Assembly (NCBI GenBank): GCA_004553405.1
Contig: SFLO01000015.1
Coordinates: 1-10,867 of the forward strand
DNA: 10,867 bases
DNA from: Coriobacteriaceae bacterium
GTDB lineage: Bacteria > Actinomycetota > Coriobacteriia > Coriobacteriales > QAMH01
Reading direction: 5' to 3'
Below, piece by piece: positions 1-5,694 of this stretch. Made by a program: the position numbers and the translations under genes. Under the pieces are notes generated by a model. It did not search any database. It was not told the DNA's origin and saw only the letters and a list, made by a program, of their open reading frames with translations. Positions within the stretch are counted from its first letter, which is position 1. Every line of letters begins with the position of its first letter.

Positions 1-656
1 TCGACGATGCTGGAGACGACGCCCTTCAGGCGCATGCCCTTGGCAAGCTTCTGCAGGACCTCTGCGCGCTCTGCCTTGCGGCCCTCCTCGAGGACGACGC
101 GGCGGGAGAGGACGACGTTGTTGCGGTTGCGGTCCATCTCGATGACGCGGGCCTCGACGATGGTGCCCATGTAGGCGTCGAGGTCCTTGACCCTGCGGAG
201 GTCGACCAGGGAGGCGGGCAGGAAGCCGCGCAGGCCGATGTCCAGGATCAGGCCGCCCTTGACGACCTCGATGACCTCGCCCTCGACGTTCTCGCCGGCG
301 TTGAACTTCTCCTCGACAGAGATCCAGGCGCGCTCGTACTCAGCGCGCTTCTTGGAGAGGATGAGGCGGCCGTCCTTGTCCTCCTTCTGGAGAACCAGGG
401 CCTCGACCTGCTCGTTGAGCTCGACGATCTCGGAAGGATCGACGTCCTTGCGGATGGAGAGCTCGCGGACGGGGATGACGCCCTCGGACTTGAAGCCGAT
501 GTCGAGCAGGACCTCGTCATGGTCGATCTTGACGATGGTGCCGGTGACCAGGTCACCCTCGTCGAAGGGAGAGATGGTGCTGTCGATCATCGCAGAGAAC
601 TCGTCGTCAGAGATCTCGTCGAAGATGACAACGGAAGGATTCTTGATCTCGCTCAA
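1..656 (-). CDS. rpsA: 30S ribosomal protein S1, 5' part of gene (cut by left edge)
   Basis: Ribosomal protein S1 binds mRNA at the 30S subunit and helps place it for translation initiation through repeated OB-fold S1 domains. The visible part gives 218 residues. It begins MSEIKNPSVVIFDEISDDEF, an acidic N-terminus, then a first S1 domain at about residues 34-103 (GDLVTGTIVKIDHDEVLLDIG) and a second at about 120-188 (GEVIEVVKGGLILDIGLRGF). A third domain starts with GMRLKGVVSSIV where the window ends. I chose the TTG at 656 because AAAGGGG lies just upstream (positions 662-668) at good spacing and the protein then starts with the usual short leader. In-frame ATGs at 671, 695 and 728 lack a Shine-Dalgarno site but are possible starts. 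The gene is read leftward, divergent from the AI-2E-family gene. The identity is secure; only the start is in doubt. Confidence 0.93.
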   Translation of the reverse strand, partial: MSEIKNPSVVIFDEISDDEFSAMIDSTISPFDEGDLVTGTIVKIDHDEVLLDIGFKSEGVIPVRELSIRKDVDPSEIVELNEQVEALVLQKEDKDGRLILSKKRAEYERAWISVEEKFNAGENVEGEVIEVVKGGLILDIGLRGFLPASLVDLRRVKDLDAYMGTIVEARVIEMDRNRNNVVLSRRVVLEEGRKAERAEVLQKLAKGMRLKGVVSSIV

Positions 657-732
657 GAGGACCCCTTTCATTGGGGCCCGCGAGTTAGCAGTCATTAAAG
701 TACGTCTACTCGGGGGCCAACAGTTCATCACG

Positions 733-750
733 GTGCGGCCTATTCCGCAC
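733..750 (-). promoter_or_regulatory. Hairpin in the rpsA leader
   Basis: A perfect 6-bp stem with a 6-base loop (GTGCGG, AATAGG, CCGCAC read on the minus strand) lies in the rpsA 5' leader. If the TATGAT at 761-766 is the -10 box, the transcript would start within a few bases of this stem, so the hairpin would cap its 5' end. It could protect the mRNA or take part in S1 autocontrol. Both roles are inference. Confidence 0.45.
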
Positions 751-760
751 ACGAAGATAC

Positions 761-766
761 ATCATA
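761..766 (-). promoter_or_regulatory. Candidate -10 box for rpsA
   Basis: TATGAT on the minus strand matches the sigma-70 type -10 consensus in five of six bases and sits in a locally AT-rich patch. It would give a leader of roughly 100 bases ahead of the TTG start. No good -35 hexamer is seen 16-18 bases upstream, so the call rests on the -10 box and its position. Confidence 0.4.
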
Positions 767-940
767 CAGGAAATCACTCCCGGGTAGCGCCCTCAGCCAG
801 GCCTTTTTTAGGCTTCTTGGCGGGTCTGCCGCAGGCCGCGCGCGGGGAGCTTCAGGCAATCGTAATTCCCATGTAGCAAACCGCCCCGCGCAGAGGGGGT
901 ATCCTTGGAGGAAACGCACCCCAGGCAGAAAGCAGGGACG

Positions 941-2155
941 ATGTCTCAGACCCCTTCGGCACCCCTCAGCAAGCACGACCTCAAGCACGCCGCCGCCGTC
1001 ATCGGCATGGCAGCGCTCGCGGCCCTGGCCGTCCTGAAGTTCGACGTGGTGATGGGGGCGCTCGGCATCGTCATCGGCGTCTTGACCCCCTTCATCATCG
1101 GCGGCGTCATCGCCTACCTCATCAACCTCATCATGGGGCGCCTGGAGAGGCTCTTCTTCCCCAAGTCGAGCTCCAAGGCCGTCGCCAAGCTGCGCCGCCC
1201 CTGCTGCATGCTGCTGTCTGTCGTGTTGCTGCTGGGCATCCTGTCCTTCGTAGTAGGCATCATCTCGGTCGAGATGGCGCAGGCCTTCCCCGCCATCATC
1301 AACGGCGCGGCAGGCATGGTACAAAGCCTCCAGGAGTGGCTCTCCAGCAGCGGCATGCTCGACAAGATCGACGAGTGGGCCGTGCCCCTGGCCCTCCCTG
1401 AATCCGGCGGGTCGTGGCAAGAGACCGTCAAGGCCCTCATCAACAAGCTCGGCGGCATGGGCGGCATCGCCTCGACCGTGTTCGTCGCCGGCAAGAGCGT
1501 GGGCGGCATCGCCGTCAACGCCGTGGTGGCCATCGTCTTCGCGCTCTACCTGCTGGTGGGCAAGGAGCATGCCCTCAAGGGCGCGCGCACCCTGGTGCGC
1601 TGGGTCTTCCCGCCGCAGATCGCGCAGCGCATCTACCATGCGGGCCGCGTCGCCAACGAGTGCTTCTCGCAGTTCATCATGGGCCAGTGCCTCGAGGGCA
1701 TCATCCTGGGCACCCTGTGCGGCCTGGGCATGAAGCTCCTGGGCCTGCCCTACGCGCTGGCCGTGGGCGCCTGCGTGGGCCTCACCTCGCTCATCCCCCT
1801 GGTGGGCGCGTGGATCGGCGCGGCCGTGGGCGTGCTCATGATCTTTTCCGTCGAGCCCATCCAGGCGGTGTGGTTCGTGATCTTCCTGCTCATCCTGCAA
1901 CAGATCGAGGGCAACCTCATCTACCCCTTCGTCGTGGGGTCTTCGGTGGGCGTGCCCGGCATCTGGGTGCTCGTGGCGATCTTCGTGGGCGGCGCTCTCT
2001 TCGGCATCGTGGGCATCCTGGCAGGCGTGCCGGTGGTGGCCACCATCCGCCGCCTGGTGGCAGACTGGCGGCCCGACAAAGACGACGACCTCCAAGACCC
2101 ACCGCAGCCAGAGCTCCAAGCCCCGGCAGCCGCCCCTCAGGCAGTACAGGAGTAA
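941..2155 (+). CDS. AI-2E/PerM-family multi-pass membrane protein
   Basis: This 404-residue integral membrane protein belongs to the AI-2E transporter (PerM/YdiK, UPF0118) family. Members have about seven or eight membrane helices, and roles such as autoinducer-2 export or ion exchange are shown for only a few. Hydrophobic segments run at about residues 15-32, 38-65, 88-110, 175-206, 245-300 and 308-369. Family hallmarks are visible: LIPLVGAWIG near residue 284 and QQIEGNLIYPFVVG near 320. The tail from about 376 is charged, then Pro/Ala/Gln-rich. The ATG at 941 has AGGG only three bases away; an in-frame TTG at 905 has a better placed GAGGGGG and would add 12 residues, so the start is open. 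It is the sole plus-strand gene, converging on cysE. A 7-bp inverted repeat (AAAGCTG/CAGCTTT) just after the stop is a weak end signal. The substrate cannot be told from sequence. Confidence 0.88.
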   Translation: MSQTPSAPLSKHDLKHAAAVIGMAALAALAVLKFDVVMGALGIVIGVLTPFIIGGVIAYLINLIMGRLERLFFPKSSSKAVAKLRRPCCMLLSVVLLLGILSFVVGIISVEMAQAFPAIINGAAGMVQSLQEWLSSSGMLDKIDEWAVPLALPESGGSWQETVKALINKLGGMGGIASTVFVAGKSVGGIAVNAVVAIVFALYLLVGKEHALKGARTLVRWVFPPQIAQRIYHAGRVANECFSQFIMGQCLEGIILGTLCGLGMKLLGLPYALAVGACVGLTSLIPLVGAWIGAAVGVLMIFSVEPIQAVWFVIFLLILQQIEGNLIYPFVVGSSVGVPGIWVLVAIFVGGALFGIVGILAGVPVVATIRRLVADWRPDKDDDLQDPPQPELQAPAAAPQAVQE

Positions 2156-2213
2156 AGCTGCGGCGCTCGCGCGTTGCTGGTTTGCGGTCTCAGCTTTCCG
2201 ATGAAAAGGCGAA

Positions 2214-2241
2214 CAGGGCCCCGCGGCTCAGCGGGACCCTG
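2214..2241 (-). terminator. Rho-independent terminator of cysE
   Basis: Read on the minus strand, CAGGGTCCCGC and GCGGGGCCCTG form an 11-bp stem with one G-U wobble and a 6-base loop, followed by TTCGCCTTTTC. It begins 18 bases after the cysE stop. On the plus strand the wobble becomes a C-A mismatch and no T run follows, so the signal favours cysE over the convergent gene. A smaller perfect hairpin (CTGTCAG, loop CTG, CTGACAG; 2239-2255) overlaps it on the cysE side. Confidence 0.75.
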
Positions 2242-2258
2242 TCAGCTGCTGACAGTCC

Positions 2259-3143
2259 TTAGCGGACGGTGATGTTGAGCTTTTGCTCCTGCATGCCCAC
2301 GCGGGCGTTGGCGGGCACAGACTCGCAGACGAAGACGCTGCCGCCGATGACCGCGCCGTCTCCGATGAAGGTGTCTCCGCCCAGGATGCTGGCGTTGGAG
2401 TAGACGGTGACGTAGTCGCCCAAGGTGGGGTGGCGCTTGACGCCGGCGAGTTGCTGGCCCTTGCGCGTGGAGGTGGCGCCCAGGGTGACGCCCTGGTAGA
2501 TCTTGGCATGGCTGCCGATGACCGTGGTTTCGCCGATGACGACGCCGGTGCCGTGGTCGATGAAGAAGTACTCCCCGATCTGCGCGCCGGGACCGATGTC
2601 GATGCCCGTGACGCTGTGGGCGTGCTCGCTCAGCAGGCGCGGGATCAGCGGCACCTCCAGCAGCTGGAGCTCGTGGGCTACGCGATGGGTGAAGATGGCG
2701 AAGAAGCCGGGGTAGCAAACGAGGATCTCCTCGAGGCTGCGCGCCGCCGGGTCGCCGTCGAAGGCGGCGTGGATGTCCTTGAGCAGCAGCTCCTGCACGG
2801 CGGGCAGCCTGTCCAGGAAGTCCTGGGCGATCTGCTCGGCCTGGGCCTGCACCACGGGCGGGCACTGCTCTGCGTTCTGGAAGAGCAGGGCCTTGTAGAC
2901 CTGGCGGCTCAAGACGCGCTCGATGTGCAGCAGACGCTGGGCGATGAGGGCGTCCGTGCTCATCCCCGCAGGGCTCTCCTTGTCGAAATAGCCGGGAAAG
3001 AGCAGGCTGCGGATGTCGTAGAGCAGCTCGGTGCAGACGCTCTTGCTGGGGAAGTGCTTCTTGTACTCGGTGAAGAAGGTGGCCTCAGAGCGATAGCCGT
3101 CCTTGATGGCCTCGACCCGCTTGTTCAAGCTGCTGGTGTCCAT
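2259..3143 (-). CDS. cysE: Serine O-acetyltransferase (CysE/EpsC type)
   Basis: It transfers acetyl from acetyl-CoA to L-serine to give O-acetylserine, the committed step toward cysteine in the cytoplasm. The 294-residue protein has a helical N-terminal region (about 1-150), an SAT linker with YPGFFAIFTHRVAHEL (144-159), and a left-handed beta-helix of hexapeptide repeats from about 178 onward. The signature EYFFIDHGTGVVIGET (191-206) carries the catalytic pair Asp196-His197, and IYQGVTLGAT (215-224) is the usual next motif. The long N-terminal region and the length fit the EpsC-like group, which is longer than E. coli CysE. The ATG at 3143 has AGAGAGG upstream at good spacing. It stands alone: no cysK is adjacent, so the sulfhydrylase must be elsewhere. 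The C-terminus ends KLNITVR, not the typical Ile-ended tail that docks into CysK; feedback by cysteine is likely from the family but not shown here. Confidence 0.95.
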   Translation of the reverse strand: MDTSSLNKRVEAIKDGYRSEATFFTEYKKHFPSKSVCTELLYDIRSLLFPGYFDKESPAGMSTDALIAQRLLHIERVLSRQVYKALLFQNAEQCPPVVQAQAEQIAQDFLDRLPAVQELLLKDIHAAFDGDPAARSLEEILVCYPGFFAIFTHRVAHELQLLEVPLIPRLLSEHAHSVTGIDIGPGAQIGEYFFIDHGTGVVIGETTVIGSHAKIYQGVTLGATSTRKGQQLAGVKRHPTLGDYVTVYSNASILGGDTFIGDGAVIGGSVFVCESVPANARVGMQEQKLNITVR

Positions 3144-3178
3144 GGTGCGCCTCTCTACGGGGTGACTGCGTTGCCAGA

Positions 3179-3184
3179 ACTATA
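3179..3184 (-). promoter_or_regulatory. Candidate -10 box for cysE
   Basis: TATAGT on the minus strand lies 35 bases ahead of the cysE start in an AT-rich stretch (3179-3220) that contrasts with the GC-rich surroundings. The base context (GGTG before the box) and position suit a promoter. No convincing -35 hexamer is seen at the usual distance, and no known sulfur-regulator site is recognised. Confidence 0.4.
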
Positions 3185-3223
3185 CACCTAAAGATTACTA
3201 GGATTTCCACAACAACGTAACAC

Positions 3224-3417
3224 CCTCCCCCACCCCAAGCCGTCGCCCCGCCCGGGTGGGGGAGGCGACGGCGAGGACGGCCTGCGCACCCGACCCCTCT
3301 CTACGGCGCCGCAGCTGCGGAACTCGCTCGCTGCGCTCGCTCAGACAGTCCTCGCTACCGCGGCGCCTTCGTTCGGGCTCTGCTCCGTCAGTCCTCGCCG
3401 CCGCCTCCCCCACCCGG
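3224..3417. repeat. GC-rich inverted-repeat cluster between cysE and glnB
   Basis: A 27-base arm at 3252-3278 (begins CCGGGTGGGGGAGG) has its reverse complement at 3391-3417 with one mismatch, enclosing 112 bases. The core CCTCCCCCACCC occurs a third time at 3224-3235, where it can pair perfectly with 3254-3265. Inside the long loop are a second arm pair (GGCGCCGC 3305-3312, GCGGCGCC 3360-3367) and a repeated CGCTCGCT. No conserved protein is encoded. It looks like a palindromic spacer element of REP or MITE type; no transposase or clear target-site duplication is visible. Confidence 0.7.
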
Positions 3418-3462
3418 ACGCACGTCTACGAAGACGAAGAGGCGCGTTGCACCACCCCCACG

Positions 3463-3502
3463 TCATCCTGTGCGGAGCGGCGAAGCCGCGAAGTCGAAGG
3501 AT
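3463..3502. repeat. REP-like palindromic repeat
   Basis: The stretch starts TCATCCTG and ends GTCGAAGGAT; outer arms ATCCT (3465-3469) and AGGAT (3498-3502) enclose a perfect hairpin GCGGC-GAA-GCCGC (3477-3489). This form (TCATCCT, a GC palindrome, AGTCGAAGGATC) is a common dispersed spacer repeat in high-GC gut bacteria, from memory of such genomes. Function is unknown. Confidence 0.6.
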
Positions 3503-3570
3503 CTCCGGCCTGGCCGCAACACCGTGGTCCGACTCCACGGGCCACCACCAACCCTGGCAGCCGCCGCCGG

Positions 3571-3604
3571 TGCAGAAAAGCCCCGGCGGCGGGGCTTTTC
3601 TGCA
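3571..3604. terminator. Perfect hairpin, second terminator behind glnB
   Basis: TGCAGAAAAGCCCC and GGGGCTTTTCTGCA form a perfect 14-bp stem with a 6-base loop. The T-rich half lies within the arms on both strands, so it can act either way. On the minus strand it stands directly downstream of the 3612-3642 terminator as a backup. The last 66 bases before it (3505-3570) show no gene. Confidence 0.7.
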
Positions 3605-3611
3605 AAGCGAA

Positions 3612-3642
3612 AAGAGCGGCCCTCGTGTGGAGGGCCGCTCTT
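3612..3642 (-). terminator. Rho-independent terminator of amtB-glnB
   Basis: On the minus strand AAGAGCGGCCCTC and GAGGGCCGCTCTT make a perfect 13-bp stem with loop CACAC, followed by TTCGCTTT. It begins 25 bases after the glnB stop, the right place to end the amtB-glnB transcript. Confidence 0.88.
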
Positions 3643-3667
3643 GGGTTGAGTGGGGGATCTTGCGTGC

Positions 3668-4006
3668 TTAGACGGCGTCTGCGCCGCGCTCTCCGGTGCG
3701 GATGCGGATGACCTCCTCGACGGGGATCACGAAGATCTTGCCGTCGCCCACCTCGCCGGTGCGGCAGGTGCTGCAGATGAGCTCGACCACCTTCTCGACG
3801 TCTTCGTCCTTGACGACGAACTCGCACTGCATCTTGGGCTGCATGTTGACCAGGATCTCAGAGCCGCGGAAGTACTCCTTCCAGCCGCCCTGCTTGCCGC
3901 AGCCGTGCACGGTGCTGACCGTCATGCCACCCAGGCCTGCCTGGGCAGTGGCGTCCTTGAGGGGCTCCAGCATACCCGGGCGGATGATCGCCTGAATCTT
4001 CTTCAT
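3668..4006 (-). CDS. glnB: PII nitrogen-regulatory protein lacking Tyr51
   Basis: PII is a small trimeric cytoplasmic sensor that binds ATP/ADP and 2-oxoglutarate and controls nitrogen uptake and assimilation, here most likely by plugging the adjacent AmtB. At 112 residues it has the standard length. Seen: MKKIQAIIRP start; Gln39 in the T-loop base (GCGKQGG); Lys58 (QPKMQ); RTGEVGDGKIFVIPVEE (82-98), close to the PROSITE PII C-terminal signature; Arg101 and Arg103 in RIRTGERG. The T-loop reads YFRGSEILVNM, so position 51, where most bacterial PII proteins carry the uridylylated or adenylylated Tyr, is Ile; Ser49 is present. The ATG at 4006 has GAAGGAG nine bases upstream. It lies 45 bases after amtB on the same strand, so the two are likely one transcript, and no glnD or glnE is in view. 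GlnK is an equally valid name. Confidence 0.94.
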   Translation of the reverse strand: MKKIQAIIRPGMLEPLKDATAQAGLGGMTVSTVHGCGKQGGWKEYFRGSEILVNMQPKMQCEFVVKDEDVEKVVELICSTCRTGEVGDGKIFVIPVEEVIRIRTGERGADAV

Positions 4007-4051
4007 GGTTTCACACTCCTTCGTATGTCACGTTAGCTTAGCTTGCAGGTC

Positions 4052-5317
4052 TTAGTCGAGGCCGTCAAATGCGGGGTATGCAGACTCGCCGTGCTGTGCG
4101 ACGTCCATGCCCTGGCCCTCGTCTGCCTGGGTCACTGCCAGGCTGCCCTTGCAGCAGGCCTTGACAATGAAGGCGATGATGGCGGTTGCGATGGCCACGA
4201 AGATGATGGTGATCACGATGCCCTCGATCTGGGCGATCAGCAGGGCGGGGTCGCCGGTGTAGAGCAGGCCTCCCATGTCATTCCAAGAGAGCTCGGGCAC
4301 ACAGAAGATGCCGGTGAGGATGCCGCCCAGGATGCCGCCGATGCCGTGGCAGCCAAAGGCGTCGAGAGCGTCGTCATAGCCGAGCTTGGTCTTGAGCTTG
4401 GAGATGCACAGGAAGCACACGGGGCTGACGATGATGCCCATGACCAGTGCCGCCCAGGTGGCCACAAAGCCGGCAGCGGGGGTGATGACGACCAGGCCGG
4501 CAACCAGGCCGGTGCAGCCGCCGACGAGGGTGGACTTGCCGGTGATGATCTTCTCTGTTGCCAGCCAGCTGAGTGCTGCGGCTGCAGAGGCGATGATGGT
4601 GTTCATGCCCGCGATGGCGGCAACGCCGTCATCCATGGCAAGGGCAGAACCGGAGTTGAAGCCCAGCCAGCCAAACCACAGGAGGAAGGCGCCCAGGGCG
4701 ACCATGGGGGTGTTGTGGGCACGGTAGGCCTGGTGGCCAAAGCCGCGGCGAGAACCGCAGATGAGGCAGAGGGTGAGGCCGGCAACACCAGAGGAGATGT
4801 GCACGACGTCGCCGCCTGCAAAGTCGAGGGCGCCGAGGGTGCCGCCGATGAGGCCGCCGCCCCAGACCATGTGGGCCAGCGGGCCGTAGACGATGATGAC
4901 CCACAGAGCGATGACGGCAGCGAAGGCGCCGAACTTCATGCGGCCGGCGACAGCACCGACGATGATGCCCACGGTGATCATGCAGAAGGCGCCCTGGAAG
5001 ATGGCGAAGGCCATGTCAGGCAGGCCGCCGACAAAGGAATCCTCGGCGAGGGTGTCGGTCCCGTTGAGGAAGAGCTGCCCAAAACCGCCGATGAACTGAC
5101 CGATGGTAGACTCGGCAAACTGCCCGTCGAAGGCAACGGAGTAGCCCTCCACTGCCCAGAGAATGCCGACAACACCCAGTGCCAGCAGGCACATGCTGAT
5201 GGTGTTGCCGACGTTCTTCTTGCGGGACATGCCGCCGTAGAAGAACGATACGGCCGGTGTCATGAGCAACACCAGAAACGCGCAGATGAGGATGAACGCA
5301 GTCAACGCTGTATCCAT
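4052..5317 (-). CDS. amtB: Ammonium channel AmtB
   Basis: AmtB is a trimeric inner-membrane channel that conducts ammonium/ammonia into the cell when nitrogen is scarce. The 421-residue protein matches the Amt/Mep/Rh family in length and has about 11 membrane segments. Key residues are visible: the signature DFAGGDVVHISSG (165-177) with the first pore His173; the second pore His324 in FGCHGIGG; Trp152 in the VWGGG stretch; gate Phe215 in FLLWFGWLGFNSGSA (211-225). The cytoplasmic tail ends GMDVAQHGESAYPAFDGLD, the tail type that interacts with PII. The first segment (3-26) serves as start of export and no separate cleaved signal is clear. The ATG at 5317 has GGGAGGGG at ideal spacing. Here amtB precedes glnB, the reverse of proteobacterial glnK-amtB. 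Nitrogen control is expected; candidate sites are listed upstream. Confidence 0.96.
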   Translation of the reverse strand: MDTALTAFILICAFLVLLMTPAVSFFYGGMSRKKNVGNTISMCLLALGVVGILWAVEGYSVAFDGQFAESTIGQFIGGFGQLFLNGTDTLAEDSFVGGLPDMAFAIFQGAFCMITVGIIVGAVAGRMKFGAFAAVIALWVIIVYGPLAHMVWGGGLIGGTLGALDFAGGDVVHISSGVAGLTLCLICGSRRGFGHQAYRAHNTPMVALGAFLLWFGWLGFNSGSALAMDDGVAAIAGMNTIIASAAAALSWLATEKIITGKSTLVGGCTGLVAGLVVITPAAGFVATWAALVMGIIVSPVCFLCISKLKTKLGYDDALDAFGCHGIGGILGGILTGIFCVPELSWNDMGGLLYTGDPALLIAQIEGIVITIIFVAIATAIIAFIVKACCKGSLAVTQADEGQGMDVAQHGESAYPAFDGLD

Positions 5318-5347
5318 TGAGATCCCCTCCCAAAACTCGCTTCGAAT

Positions 5348-5374
5348 AAGGACGTCATCGATTATTCCGTCCTT
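5348..5374. promoter_or_regulatory. Perfect dyad upstream of amtB
   Basis: AAGGACG (5348-5354) and CGTCCTT (5368-5374) are perfect inverted repeats around a 13-base AT-rich centre that holds AATAAT on the minus strand, a possible -10 element. The dyad ends 30 bases before the amtB start. It may be an operator over the promoter or a leader hairpin; the regulator is unknown. Confidence 0.45.
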
Positions 5375-5464
5375 CCCAAGGCGTTCTGTTAAGGGACCGT
5401 TTCCATCCGCCCGCTGCGGTTAAACCTAGATTTCCCCCTCTTTTCAGACGTGTTAATTGGGTTT

Positions 5465-5498
5465 CCCACAGGTTGAGCGGCCGGCCCACAGGTTGAGC
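5465..5498. repeat. 14-base direct repeat upstream of amtB
   Basis: CCCACAGGTTGAGC occurs at 5465-5478 and again at 5485-5498, exact copies with a 20-base period, close to two helical turns. The spacing on one DNA face would suit a pair of protein-binding sites, though chance duplication is possible. No known factor is recognised. Confidence 0.5.
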
Positions 5499-5531
5499 CA
5501 AAGTCAGCGAGGGTTGCGTGAGTGTGTGCAG

Positions 5532-5590
5532 CAGGCGCGAAGCCGCGCCCGTAGCGTACGTTGCTACGTGAGGGTGCGGGTGAGCGCCTG
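5532..5590. repeat. Large imperfect palindrome in polA-amtB spacer
   Basis: Outer arms CAGGCGC (5532-5538) and GCGCCTG (5584-5590) enclose inner arms CGTAGC (5550-5555) and GCTACG (5563-5568) around a 7-base loop. The region between arms is partly complementary, giving a 59-base imperfect hairpin. It has no T run and encodes no recognisable protein. Confidence 0.5.
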
Positions 5591-5608
5591 ATGTGCGTGC
5601 TCACGCAA

Positions 5609-5692
5609 GCCGCAGCGTCGGGTCAAAGCCCGACGAAGGAGGGCTTAACCGGCCGCAGCATCGAGTCAAAGCCCGACGAAGGAGGGCTTAAC
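5609..5692 (-). repeat. Tandem 41-base duplication carrying hairpins behind polA
   Basis: Two copies of a 41-base unit (5609-5649 and 5652-5692) differ at only two positions and repeat with a 43-base period. Each contains AAAGCCC-GACGAAGGA-GGGCTTA, which on the minus strand folds into an AAGCCC/GGGCTT stem followed by TTGAC. The second copy ends two bases before the polA stop codon, so on the minus strand it is the first thing transcribed after polA. The pair looks like tandem weak terminators or mRNA 3'-end hairpins. Confidence 0.65.
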
Positions 5693-5694
5693 AG

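Noticed and set aside
799..825. Imperfect hairpin around GCCTAAAAAAGGC in the rpsA/AI-2E divergent spacer
   Set aside because: Only a 4-bp core with broken outer pairs, and no gene ends nearby, so it is not a credible terminator.
740..2119. Minus-strand open frame of 459 codons opposite the AI-2E-family gene
   Set aside because: His/Asp/Ala/Glu-rich low-complexity antisense of a well supported membrane protein gene.
3221..3502. Possible CRISPR-like array from repeated GC-rich motifs
   Set aside because: The copies are inverted and unevenly spaced, with no regular repeat-spacer pattern and no cas genes.
3198..3711. Overlapping small open frames on both strands in the cysE-glnB spacer
   Set aside because: They translate the palindromic repeats (both strands give similar MGEA-ART starts), lack ribosome sites and run across terminators.
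4043..5320. Plus-strand open frame of 425 codons opposite amtB
   Set aside because: Composition is Asp/His/Gly/Ala-rich with no domain; it is the antisense of a clear AmtB gene in GC-rich DNA.
5389..5604. 71-codon minus-strand open frame in the polA-amtB spacer
   Set aside because: It runs through the direct repeat and the palindrome, has no ribosome site and no recognisable similarity.
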